Source: Prorocentrum cordatum
Lineage: Eukaryota; Sar; Dinophyceae; Prorocentrales; Prorocentraceae
DNA: 64,000 nucleotides
Direction of reading: 5' to 3'
Assembly (NCBI GenBank): GCA_963575745.1
Contig: CAUYUJ010020184.1
Span: forward strand, 1 to 64,000
Shown here: positions 1 to 11,431 of the stretch, in pieces
Numbering within the stretch: the stretch's first letter is position 1
Layout: each line of letters starts with the position of its first letter
Position numbers and translations under genes: made by a program
Notes under the pieces: generated by a model
What the model was told of the DNA's origin: nothing
Databases searched by the model: none
Seen by the model: the letters and a program-made list of their open reading frames with translations, nothing else

Positions 1-889
1 TTGAATCCAGAGGTCTGAACTCGGTCTGCTAGCCGAGCTAGGTCTGCAGACCTATTCGTATTATTCGAGTCAACTTGATAGGCGTTGTCGGTATTTTCTG
101 CTTAACTCGAGGTCTAGGGCAGCTACAGTGCTGATAAGCACACCTATCGCACACAGAATCGTCAGGCGCGTTCGTCTGTCAAATCCATAGGTCTAAACTC
201 GGTCTGCTAGCTGGGCTAGGTACGCAAACCTATTCGTATTATTCGAGTCATCTTGACAAACGCTCTCGGTTTCCTGTACTTAACTCGAGCTTTAGGGCAG
301 TTACAGAGCCTATAGTCACATAAATCGATTGGGGATCATCGGGCGCGTCTGTTGTATCGAGAGCTCTGAACTTGGCCTGCCCGAGCTAGCTTCGCGAAAC
401 TATTCCTATTCTCCGAATCATCGTGCAATGTGCTCTCAATTTTCTGCACTCAACTTGTGCTCGGGGAGGGCTACAGTGCTGCGGGTCATAGAAATCGATT
501 TACACACATCAGACGCGTTCGTTGGACGATTCGAAAGCTCAGAACTTGATTTGCTGCTCGAAGCAGATTCGCGAAACTATTGTATTATTCGAGTGATTCT
601 GAGAGATGCTCTCGGTTTTCTGCACTTAACTCGGGCTGTCGGGGGGCTGCAGGGCTGGTAATCACATGAGTCGATTCGCAGACATCAGACGCGTCCGCCT
701 GTCGCATTGCGACTTCTGAACTCGGTCTGATACTCGAACTGGATTGCGAAACTGTTTGTTTTTTTGTTAGAGTCATGGAAACTAGTCGTTCTCTGGATTC
801 TTTCCCACTCTATATACTGTCAGGAAGCTCTACGAGTCCCCCGGCGGGAAGAAAGGTTGACGGTTTTTTTTTTTACCCGCGGCGCCAGT
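1..889 (+). repeat. Complex satellite, end of a higher-order unit plus H hairpin
   Basis: The window opens inside a satellite monomer. Four to five monomers of about 175-180 bp follow; each has a gagtcatcttg-like start, a ctgtag/ctacag inverted repeat, a gaatcatcag block with a CAGGCG/CGCCTG-like stem, and ctgaactcggtctg near the end. The unit closes with the usual terminal monomer and an H hairpin at about 823-889, whose right arm is disturbed by a T11 run. Short ORFs here (for example 329-661) are read-throughs of the monomers and have no codon-level conservation. No gene seen. Confidence 0.8.
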
Positions 890-1558
890 CGGCCCACCGG
901 CCGAGCTGACATGTGGCAACTTTGGGTGGTTTTTGGATTTTTTGAAAGATATTTGAAAATTCATTTTGAGAAAGCAGATTTTTACTCCGAGCATTGAGAT
1001 ATAAACTTCGTTCCCTGAGCAGCTCAGCTCTCTAGAGTGATTTTCAGTACCAGTTCACTTGGAGCAACCGACTTCATGTTGACTCCGCAAATTATCAACT
1101 TGATTTTTTCTGTAGACAAGCTCCCAGAAGCTTCCGCTTCGATGCTGAGCTTTCTCACGGATTCAAGGAGCTCTACGAGGTTCCCGGCGGTGACCAGGTT
1201 GACGGTTCACCGCCGGCGCCAGTCCCGGAGCGCTGGAGAGCTAGTTGGCAAGAAAAATCTCGACGGACCTTTTGGTAACTCGTAGAGCTTCCCTTAGCTA
1301 GTTATAGCTGGAAGCTAAGAGTAACTCGTAGAGCTTCCCTTAGCTAGTTATAGCTGGAAGCTAAGAGTAATTCCGGCGCGCCCCACAGCTAGTTGGCTCG
1401 AAAAATCTCGACGGAACTTTTGACAAAAATCAGAACTTGAAGTTTGTCTAGAAAAGCCGAAGAAGCTCTCCGCTTTGCTCCTGAGCTGCCTCACGGATGC
1501 AAGGAGCTCTACGAAGTTCCCGGCGGTGACCAGGTTGACGGTTCACCGCCGGCGCCAT
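890..1558 (+). repeat. Two B modules with H hairpins, and duplicated head stem-loop
   Basis: 890-1166 is a B module: AT-richer, with the recurring text gtggcaac-ttt-gggtggttt, gaaagatattt, and cattttgagaaagcagattttt. It ends in H (1167-1223) with GGCGGTGA/TCACCGCC arms. 1224-1400 is the head of a higher-order unit with its 48-bp stem-loop (actcgtagagcttccc ... gctaagagta) tandemly duplicated. A truncated B tail and another H (about 1503-1558) follow. No gene. Confidence 0.75.
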
Positions 1559-4500
1559 TGGCTCGAAAAATCTCGACGGAACTTTCGACAACTTTGCTCA
1601 GTTGAAAATTTTGTTCTCAAAATTTGACAATTCGTTTGAGCTCTAATATTTTTTCCGTGATATTCGATCTTATTCCCGCTCGCCATCTTGATCTCAGCTC
1701 GATCGGGTGAATATTACTATCGAAAAGCACTCTGGCCGGATCGGCCGTTCTGAGTCATCTTGATATGCGCTGACGGTTTTCTGAACATATCTCGAGCTCT
1801 AAGGCAGCTACAGAGCTGGTAAGCGCAGCTAATGCATGCAGAATGATCAGGCGCGTTCGCCTGTTGAATCTAGAGGTCTAGACTCGGTCTGCTAGCCGAG
1901 CTAGGGCCAGAAACCTGTTCGTATTATTCGAGTGATTTTGACAGAAACTCTCGGTTTTCTGCACTTATCTCGAGCTGTAGGACAGCTACAGAGCTGATAT
2001 TTACAGGCACTCATTGAGAATCATCAGTTGCGCTTGTCTGTCGACTCCAGAGCTCTGAACTTGGCCTGTTGCCCGATCTAGAATCGCGAAACTATTCGTA
2101 TCGTTCGAGTCGCTTGCGAGATAATGTCGGTTATCTGGACTTAACTCGGGCTGTAGGGGGGCTGCATGGCTGGTCATTACTGGAATCGATTTGAAGACAT
2201 CAGGCGCGTCCGCCTGTCGAATACAGAGTTCTGAACTCTGTCTGCTGCCCGAACTAGCTCCGCGAAACTATTTATATTGTTCGAGTCATCCTGAGAGGTG
2301 CTGTCGGTTTTCTGCACTTAACTCGGGCTGTAGGGGGCTGCAGGGCTGGTAATGACAGAAGTCGATTCGCAGACATCAGACACGCAGACGGCGCCCAGTA
2401 ATTCCGGCGCGCTGGAGAGCTAGTTGGCAAGAAAAATCTCGACGGACCTTTCGACGACTTTTGCTCGGTTGAAAATTTCGTTCTCGAAATTTGACAATTC
2501 GTTAGAGCTCTAGTATTTTTTCACGTGATATTCGATCTTTTTCCCGCTCTGCATCTTGATCTCAGCTCGATCGGGTAACTTTGAAGGCCAAAAAGCACTC
2601 TGGCGGGAACGGCCGTTTTGAGTTATCTTGATATGCGCTGACGGTTTTCTGAAGATAACTCGAGCTCCAGGGCAGCTACAGAGCTGTTAAGCACAGCTAA
2701 TGCATGCAGAATGAACTGGCGCGTTCGCCTGTCGAATCCAGAGGTCTGAACTCGGTCTGTCAGCCGAGCTGCAAACCTGTTTGTATTTTTCGAGTTAACT
2801 TGATACGCGGTGTCGGTATTTTCTACTTAACTCGAGCTGCAGGGCAGCTACAGTGCTGGTTAGCACTGCCATCGCACTCAGAATGATCAGATGTGTTCGC
2901 CTGTCGAATACATAGGTCTAAAATCGGTCCGCTAGCTGAGCTAGGCTATTCGTATTATTCGAGTCAACTTGGTACGCGTTGTCGGCATTTTCTACTGAAC
3001 TCGAGCTTCAGGGCAACTACAGTGCTGGTAAGCACACCTACCGCACTCAGAATCATCATGCGCGTTCGCCTGTTGAATCCAGAGCTCTGAAATCGGTCTG
3101 TTGCGCGATCCAGAATCACGGAACTGTTCGTATTCTTCCAGTCATCTTGAGAGCTACTGTCGGCGTTCTGCACTTAATTCGGGCTGTAGGGAGGCTGCAG
3201 GGCGGGTAATCGCAGGAATCGATTCCGAGACATCAGACGCGTCCGTCTGTCGTATTCAGAGGCCTGAACTCGGTCTGATACTCCAGTTGGGCTTTACAAC
3301 TATTCGTTCTCTGCAATTTTTCCCGATAATATATGTTGTCAGGAAGCTCTACGACTCCCCCGGCGGTAACAAAGGTTGACGGTTTACCGCCGGCGCCCAG
3401 TGACTTTTGGTCGGTTGAAAATTTTGTTCTCGAAATTTGACCATTCGTTAGAGCTCCAATATTTTTTCCCATGATATTCGATCTTATTCCCGCTTGCCAT
3501 CTTGATCTCAGCTCGATCGGGTAACTTTGAAGGCCAAAAAGCGTCCCGGCGGGAACGACCGTTTCGAGTCATCTTGATACGCGCTGTCGGTATTTTGTAC
3601 TTAACTCGAGCTGTAGGGCCGCTACAGAGCTGGTAAGTACAGCTATCGCACTCAGAATCATCACGCGCGTTCGCCTGCCGAATCCAGAGGCCTGAACTCG
3701 GTCTGCCAGCCGAGCTAGGTCCGCAAACCTATTCGTATTATTCGAGTCATCTTGATAGACACTCCCGGTTTTCTGTACTTAACTCGAGCTTTAGGGCAGC
3801 TACAGTGCTGGTAAGCACACCTATCGCACTCAGAATCATCACGCGCGTTCGCCTGTTGAATCGAGAGGTCTGAACTCGGTCTGCTAGCCGAGCTAGGTCC
3901 GCAAACCTATTCGTATTATTCGAGTCATCTTGATAGACGCCCTCGGTTTTCTGTACTCAACTCGAGCTGTAGGGCAGCTACAGGGCTCATTGTCACAGAC
4001 ATCGATGGGGAATCATCCGTCGCGTTCGTCTATTGAACCGAGAGCTCTGAACTCGGCCTGCTTCCCGAGCTAGGTTCGCGAAACTGTTCGTATTGTCCGA
4101 ATGATCCTGAGACGTGCTCTCAATTTTCTGCACTCAACTCGTGCTGGGGGAGGGCGACAGTGCTGCAGGTCATACATATCGATCTGCACACATCAGGCGC
4201 GTCTTTCGGTCGATTCCAGAGCTCGGAACTCGGTCTGCTGCTCGAACTAGGTTGGCAAAACTATTATATTATTCGAGTCGATACTGTCGGTTTTCTGCAC
4301 TTAACACGGGCTGTAGGGGGGCTTCAGGGCTGGGAATCACATGAGTGGATTCGCAGAGATCAGACGCGCCCGCCTGTCGCATTCAGAGGTCTGAACTCGG
4401 TTTGATACTCGACCTGGGTTGCGAAACTGTTTGTTTTTTGTTAGCGTTATCTTGAGAGGTCTGAAATCGCTTGGGCTTAAAAAATAGTCGTTCTTTGGAG

Positions 4501-7500
4501 TTTTTTCCCACAGTATATATTGTCAGGAAGCTCTACGAGTCCCCCGGCGGTAAGAAAGGTTGACGGTTTACCGCCGGCGCCCATTCTGGCGCAGGGTGCA
4601 GATAGTTGGCCGACCCGGCCCCGACGCACAATGTGCGAATTTTGGGTCGGTTGGACGAACTTCGTGAGAGTGACTCGTAGAGCTTCCCTAAGCTAGTTGC
4701 TGGAAGCTTAAGAGTAACTCGTAGAGCTTCCCTTAGCTAGTTATAGCTGGAAGCTAAGAGTAATTCCGGCGCGTCCCAGAGCTAGTTGGCAAGAAAAATC
4801 TCGACGGACCTTTTGGTGACTTTTGGTCGGTTGAAAATTTTGTTCTCGAAATTTGACAATTCGTTAGAGCTCTAGTATTTTTTCCCATGATATTCGATCT
4901 TATTCCCGCTCGCCATCTTGATCTCAGCTCGATCGGGTAACTTTGAAGGCCAAAAAGCAGGCAGGCGGGAACGGCCGTTTCGAGTCATCTTGATACGCGC
5001 TGTCGGTATTTTGTACTTATTTCGAGCTATAGGGCAGCTACAGAGCTGGTAAGCACAGCTATCGCACTCAGAATCATCACGCGCGTCCGCCTGTTGAATC
5101 CAGAGGTCTGAACTCGGTCTGCTAGCCCAGCTAGGTCCGCAAACCTATTCGTATCATTCGAGTCATCTTGATAGACACTCTCGGTTTTCTGTACTCAACT
5201 CGAGGTTTAGGGCAGCTACAGTGCTGGTAAGCACACCTATCGCACTCAGAATCATCACGCGCGTTCGCCTGTCGAATCCAGAGGTCTGAAATCGGTCTGC
5301 TAGCCGAGCTAGGTCCGCAAACTATTCGTATTATTCGAGTCATCTTGATAGACGCTCTCGCTTTTCTGTACTTAACTCGAGCTGTAGGGCAGCTACAGAG
5401 CTGATTGTGACAGACATCGATAGGGGATCATCAGTCGCGTTCGTCTATTGGATCGAGAGCTCTGAACTCGGCCTGCTGCCCGAGCTAGGTTCGCGAAACT
5501 GTTAGTATTGCCCGAATGATCTTCAGACGTGCTCTCAATTTTCTGCACTTAACTCGTGCTGGGAGATGGCTACAGTGCTGCAGGTCACATATATCGATTT
5601 GCACACATCAGGCGCGTCGGTCGGTCGATTGCAGAGCTCGGAACTCGGTCTGCTGCTCGAATTAGGTTCGCAAAACTATTATATTATTCGAGTCGATACT
5701 GTCGATTTTCTGCGCTTAACTCGGGCTGTAGGGGGGCTTCAGGGCTGGGAATCACATTAGTGGGTTCACAGACATCAGACGCGCCCGCCTGTCGCAGTCA
5801 GAGGTCTGAACTCGGTCTGATACTCGAACTGGGTTGCAAAACTGTTTGTTTTTTGTTAGCGTTATCTTGAGAGGATTGAAATCGCTTGGGCTTAAAAAAT
5901 AGTCGTTCTTTGGAGTTTCCCCCACAGTATTTATTGTCAGGAAGCTCTACGAGTCCCCCGGCGGTAAGAAAGGTTGACGGTTTACCGCCGGCGCCCAGTA
6001 ACTCGTAGAGCTTCCCTTAGCAAGTTATTGCTGGAAGCTTAAGAGTAATTCCGGGGAGCTGGAGAGCTAGTTGGCAAGAAAAATCTCGACGGACCTTTTG
6101 GTGACTTTTGGTCGGTTGAAAATTTTGTTCTCGAAATTTGACAATTCGTTAGAGCTCTAGTATTTTTTCCCATGATATTCGATCTTATTCCCGCTCGCCA
6201 TCTTGATCTCAGCTCGATCGGGTAACTTTGAAGGCCAAAAAGCACACGGGCGGGAACGGCCGTTTCGAGTCATCTTGATACGCGCTGCGGTTTTCTCAAG
6301 ATAACTCGAGCTTCAGGACCACTACAGAGCTGGTTAGCACAGCTAATGCATTCAGAATGATCAGGCGCGTTCGCCTGTTGAATCCAGAGGTCTGAACTCG
6401 GTCTGCTAGCCGAGCTAGGGTCGCAAACCTGTTCGTATTATTCGAGTCATTGTAGCAGACGCTCTCGGTTTTTCGTACTTAACTCGATCTGTAGGGCAGC
6501 CACAGAGCTGATACTCACAGAAATCGATTGAGAATTATCAGGCGCGTTCGTCTGTTGAATCAAGAGCACTGAACTCGGCCTGCTCCCCGAGCTAGGTTCG
6601 CGAACCAGTTGGTATTGTTCGAGTCCTCTTGAGAAGTGCTCTCGGTTTTCTCTACTTAAATCGTGGTAGGGGAGGGCTACAGTGCTGCTGGTCACAGGGA
6701 TCGATTTCGAGACATCAGGCGCGTCCGTTCGTCGAACCGAAAGCTCGGAACTCGGTCTGCTGCTCGAACGAGATTCGCGAAACTGTTGTATTATTCGAGT
6801 CACCCTGAGAGGTACTCTCGGTTTTCTGCACTCAACTCAGGCTGTATGAGGGGGCTGCAGAGCTGGTAATCACAGGAATCGATCCGCAGACATCAGACGC
6901 GTCCGCCTGCCGCATTCAGAGGTCTGAACTCGGTTTGATACTCGAGCTCGATTGGAAAACTGTTCGTTTGTTTTGTTAGAGTCATCTTGAGAGGGCTATA
7001 TTCGCTTGGGCTGAAACACTATTCGTTCTCTGAAACTCTTTTCCACATTATATATTGTCAGGAAGCTCTACGAGTCCCCCGGCGGTAAGAAAGGTTGACG
7101 GTTTACCGCCGGCGCCCAGTAATTCCGGCGCGCTGGAGCGCTAGTTGGCAAGAAAAATCTCGACGGAACTTTTGCTGACTTTTGCTCGGTTGAAAAATTT
7201 GTTCTCGAAATTTGACAATTCGTTAGAGCTCTAGTATTTTTCCCCGTGACATTCGATCTTATTCCCGCTCGCCATCTTGATCTCAGCTCGATCGGGTAAC
7301 TTTGAAGGCCAAAAAGCACTCTGGCGGGATCGGCGGTTTCGAGCCATCTCGGTATGAGCTGTCGGTTTTATGAACATAACACGAGCTCTAGGGCAGCTAC
7401 AGAGCTGGTAAGCACAGCTAATGCATGCAGAATGATCAGGCGCGTTCGCCTGTTGAACCCAGAGGTCTGAACTCGGTCTGTGAGCCGAGCTAGGTCCGCA

Positions 7501-8122
7501 AACCTGCTCGTATTATTCGAGTCATCTTGACAGAAACTCTCGGTTTTCTGTACTTAACTCGAGCTTTAAGACAGCTACAGAGCTGATATTTACAGAAACT
7601 GATTCAGAATCGTCAGTTGCGTTTGTCTGTCGAATACAGAGCTCTGAACTCGGTCTTCTGCTCGATCTAGAATCGCGAAATTATTCGCATTGGTCGAGTC
7701 ATCTTGAGAAGTGCTCTCGGTTTTCTTCACTCAACTTGCGCTAAGAGGGGGCTACAGTGCTGGTTGTCATATGAATCGATTTGAAGAGACGCGCGACCGC
7801 CTGTCGAATCCAGAGCTCGGAACTCGGTCTGCTGCCCGAACTAGGTTCGCGAAGCTATTGTATTGTTCGAGTCATCCTGAGAGATGCTGTCAGGTTTTCT
7901 GCACTGACCTCGGGCTGTATGGTGGCTGCGGGGCTGGTAATGACAGGAGTCGATTCGCAGACATCAGACGCGTCCGCTTGTCGCATTCAGAGGTCAAACA
8001 ATATTCACTATGCGTCAGAATGTTGGTAGGTGCTGTCGGTTTTCGCAGCTTAAGTCGGGCTTGGAAGCTCTACGAGTTCCCCGGCGGTAACCAAGGTTGA
8101 CGATTTACCGCCGGCGCCCAGT
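1559..8122 (+). repeat. Higher-order satellite array, about six units
   Basis: Units end at about 2400, 3401, 4584, 5999, 7120 and 8122, each marked by ggcgcccagt or its near match. A complete unit has three parts. The head begins actcgtagagcttccc, continues ctggagagctagttggcaag and ctcgacgga, and then atattcgatcttattcccgc. Next come ordered monomer types that can be told apart by text (gatacgcgctgtcgg; gacagacgctctcgg; gagaagtgctctcgg; gagaggtgctgtcgg; the last with tgctgtcgattt). The tail is tatattgtcaggaagctctacgagt plus H. Monomer spacing is about 176-180 bp (for example 5161 to 5341). 4585-4668 is a B-module scrap. ORFs in this stretch are by-products of the repeat. Confidence 0.85.
5940..6014 (+). 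repeat. H element: bipartite hairpin at unit junctions (representative copy)
   Basis: This copy shows the whole structure. An outer inverted repeat (ggaagctctacgagt at the end of one unit, actcgtagagcttcc at the start of the next) encloses an inner one (CCGGCGGTAA ... TTACCGCCGG), with loop text gaaaggttgacgg. Over 30 copies of the inner hairpin occur in the window. Plus-strand copies are near 1167, 1503, 3342, 4526, 7061, 8063, 8341, 9547, 11300, 11371, 11703, 13112, 13440, 13767, 14104, 22770, 23866, 25097, 26387, 27541, 28590, 29807, 30149, 32412, 38877 and 53583. Minus-strand copies are near 39184, 39287, 41136, 46086, 48397, 48797, 50019, 50425, 51478, 54028, 55048, 55738, 56050 and 56237. 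Arms covary between GGTAA/TTACC and GGTGA/TCACC. It is the landing site of the LINEs in this window. Confidence 0.85.
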
Positions 8123-8394
8123 TTTGAACATTCGTTTTGAGATCTGGTATGTTTCGCACCTGTAGTGGGTTATTTCGCGTTCGCTAGTGAATCCTGAGGT
8201 TTGTAGTTGCACTATTACTATCAAAACACTTGGCGAAACCGTGTTTTGATATAAACATAAAAACGTGTATTTTCGAGTTTTTTGGGTCCTCATCCGGACT
8301 CTACCTGCATGTGTACCGAGCAGCGCCGTGCGAGAAAAGAGCTCTACGAGGGTCCCGGCGGTAATCTGGTTGACGGTTTACCGCCGGTTCCAGT
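8123..8394 (+). repeat. B-module variant ending in H
   Basis: The text includes ttcgcacctgtagtgggtta, tactatcaaaacacttgg and cgtgtattttcgagtttttt, matching the B modules at 11760-12050 and 32475-32700. It ends in H at 8341-8394 with arms GGCGGTAA/TTACCGCC. No coding potential is evident. Confidence 0.7.
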
Positions 8395-8765
8395 TCCCGG
8401 ATAGCTCCTTCGTGAGCTTAGGGTTTCAGATAAGAAGCGAGAGGTGGGTGGTGAGAAGGACACGCCCACCTTCGCCGGTCCACGATCTTTCCAGCAAGTC
8501 GCCGGAGGTTGCAGCGGGTCCGGGAGCGTGGCTTTCGCAGGAGATGCTTCCAGGGGCGCCGTTTACGATGCGTGGGGCCCTGCAAAGCGCACAAGGAAGA
8601 TCTGCCTAGGAGCCTGGAAGAACTGCCGAAGCTCTTCCGAAGCTCTGCGGAAGCGCTTTGCGCACCCTGGAGCCACGCGTATTGGGAAACGCTAGGAAGC
8701 CACGCTCCGGGACCCGCTGCAACCTCCGGCGAGTTGCTGCGAGAATCGTGGACCGGCGGAGTATT
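8395..8765. repeat. Foldback (large inverted repeat) with GC-rich loop
   Basis: Arms of about 62 bp at 8473-8535 and 8697-8758 are near-perfect reverse complements (cgccggtccacgat ... gcgtggctt against aagccacgc ... atcgtggaccggcg). They enclose a 161-bp GC-rich loop with aagcgctt-type short palindromes. The loop and arms resemble minus-oriented GC modules at 45.8-46.1 and 47.5-48.3 kb, which share atcgtggaccggcgaag. Overlapping ORFs on both strands (8418-8846 minus, 8509-8937 plus) follow from the symmetry and are not called as genes. Confidence 0.8.
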
Positions 8766-11431
8766 TTTCCCCGTGATATTCGATCTTATTACCGCTCGTG
8801 ATCTTGTTCTCAGCTCGATCGGGTATCTCTTACGGCCAAAAAGCACACTGGCGGGATCGGTCGTTTCGAGTCATCTTGATACGCGTTGTCGGTATTTTGT
8901 CTCAACTCAAGCTTTAGGACAGCCGCAGAGCTGGTAAGCACAGCTAATCGATGTAGAATAATTAGATGCGTTCGCCTGTTGAATCTAGAGCTCTGAATTC
9001 GGTCTGCTAGCCGAGCTAGCTCCGCAAACCTATTCGTATTATTCAAGTCATCTTGATTCGCACTGTCGGTATTCTGAACTTAACTCGAGATATAGGACAG
9101 CTACAGAGCTGGTAAGCACGCCTCATCGACTCAGAATCATCAGGCGCGTTCGGCTGTTCAAACCAAAGGTCTGAACTCGGTCTGCTAGCCGAGCCAGGTC
9201 CGCAAACCTATCCGTATTATTCGAATCATCGGCGCTCTCGATTTCCTGTACTTAACTCGAGCTATAGGACAGCTACAGGGCTGATAGTTACAGAAACCGA
9301 TTCAGAATCATCAGTCGCGTTTGTCTGTCGAATCGAGAGCTCTGAACTCGGCCTGCTGCGCGATCCAGAATCACGAAACTATTCGTATTCTTCGGAGGCT
9401 GCAGGGCGGGTAATCACAGGAATCGATTCGGAGACATCAGACGCGTCCGTCTGTCGCATTCAGAGGTCTGAGCTCGGTCTGATACTCGAGTTGGGCTGAA
9501 CAACTATTCGTTCTCTGCAATTTTTTTCGACATTATATGTTTCCAGGAAGCTCTACGAGTCCGCTAACAAAGGTTGACGGTTTACCACCGGCGCCCAGTG
9601 ATTCTGGCAGCGCTTTAACAGCGTAAGATGCTGTCAGTTCTCTGCACTTAACTCGGCTGTAGGGGGCTGCATGGGTCGTAATCACTGGAATGGATTCAGA
9701 GACATCAGGCGCGTTCGCCTGCGGAATCGAAAGCTCCGAACTCGGTCTGTTGCGCGAACTAGGTCCGCAGAACTATTCGTATTGTTCGAGTGATTCTGAG
9801 AGGTGCTGTCGGTTTCCTGCACTCAACTCGGCTGGAGGGGGGGGGGCTGCAGGGCTGGAAATCACAGGGATCGATTCAGAGACATCAGACGCGTCCGCCT
9901 GTCGCATGCAGAGGTCTGAAATCGGTTTGACTCTCGAACTAGGTTTGTCAAAACTATTTGTATTGTTCGAGTCATCTTGAGAGGTGCTGTCGATTTACGC
10001 ACGTAGCTCGGGCTGTAGGAGAGCTTTATAGCTCGTACAGAAGAAAATCTAGAAGCATCGGGGGCGTTCGGCTGTTGGATCCGAGAGGTCTCAAATTGCC
10101 TGGGCTGAAAAACTTTTTTTCCTGTGTAATTTCTTTCGATATAACTCGTAGAGCTTTCCTTAGCAAGTTATTGCTGGATGCTTAAGAGTAATTCCGGCGC
10201 GCTGGAGAACTAGTTGGCCAGGAAAATCTCGACGGACCTTTTGCTGACTTTTGGTTGGTTGAAATTTTGTTCTCGAAATTCAAGCATTCGTTAGAGCTCT
10301 AGTATTTTTCCCCATGCTATTCGATCTCATTCCCGCTCGCCATCTTGCTCTGAGCTCGATCGGGTATCTTTTACTGTCAAAAAGCAGACGGGCGGGATCG
10401 GCCGTTTCGAGTCATCTTGTCACACGGTGTCGGTTTTCTCAAGATAACTCGAGCTTCAGGAAAGTTAACGAGCGGGTTAGCACAGCTAATCGATGCAGAA
10501 TGATCAGGTCCGTTCGCCTGTACAAGCCAGCGGTCTGAATTCGGTCTGCTAGCCCAGCTAGGTGCGCAAACCTATTCGTATTATTCGAGTCATCTTGACA
10601 GGCGCTCTCGGTTTTCCGTACTTAACTCGAGCTACAGGACAGCTCAAGAGCTGATACGTACAGAATCTGATTCAAATTATCAGTGGCCGTTCTGTTGGAT
10701 CCAGAGCTCTGAACTCGGTCTGCTGTTCGATCTAGACTCGCGAAACTATTTGTATTGTTCGAGTCGCTTGCGAGATGCTGCCGGTTCTCTGCACTTAACT
10801 CGGGCTGTGGGTGGGCTGCATGGCTGGTAATCACTGGAATCGATTCGGAGACATCAGGCGCGCTCGCCTGCGGAATCCAGAGCTCTGAACTCGGTCTGTT
10901 GCCCGAACTAGGTACGCAAAACTATTCGTATTGTTCGAGTCATCCTGAGAGGTGCTGTCGGTTTCCTGCACTTAACTCGGCTGCAGGGGGGGCTGCAGGG
11001 CTGGTGATCACAGGGATCGATTCAGAGACATCAGACGCGTCCGCCTGTCGCATGCAGAGGTCTGAACTCGGTCTGATACTCGAACTAGGTTTGCCAAACT
11101 ATTCGTATTGTTCGAGTTATCTTGATAGGTGCTGTCGATTTACGCACGTAACTCGGGCTGTAGGAGAGCTACAGAGCTCGTACAGAAGACAATCTAGAAG
11201 CATCGGGGGCGTTCGGCTGTTGCATCCGAGAGATCTCAAATTGCCTGGGCTGAAAAATTATTTTTTCTGTGTAATTTCTTTCGACATTATATGTTGTCAG
11301 GAAGGTCTACGAGTCCCCCGGCGGTAACAAAGGTTGACGGTTTACCGCCGGCGCCCAGTTATATGTTGTCAGGAAGCTCTACGAGTCCCCCGGCGGTAAC
11401 AAAGGTTGACGGTTTACCGCCGGCGCCCAGT
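8766..11431 (+). repeat. Higher-order satellite units, one junction with H deleted
   Basis: A head fragment starting at the atattcgatcttatt block leads into monomers and a degraded H at 9547-9599. 9600-10140 holds only the last monomer types, and there H is missing: the terminal monomer runs straight into a new head at 10141 (aactcgtagagct). The next unit ends at 11359, and its last 72 bp, including H, are tandemly duplicated (11288-11359 and 11360-11431). The 190-codon ORF at 10755-11327 is a read-through of three monomers. Confidence 0.8.

Noticed and set aside
8418-8937. Overlapping 142-codon ORFs on opposite strands
   Set aside because: They lie on the arms of a foldback, where the two strands have nearly the same sequence.
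10755-11327. 190-codon ORF, and similar ones (23430-23891, 25846-26340, 329-661) with repeated SSELGLLPELG-like peptides
   Set aside because: They are read-throughs of the 175-180-bp monomers. Monomer lengths are often not divisible by 3, the frame changes from copy to copy, and the conserved features are inverted repeats rather than codons.
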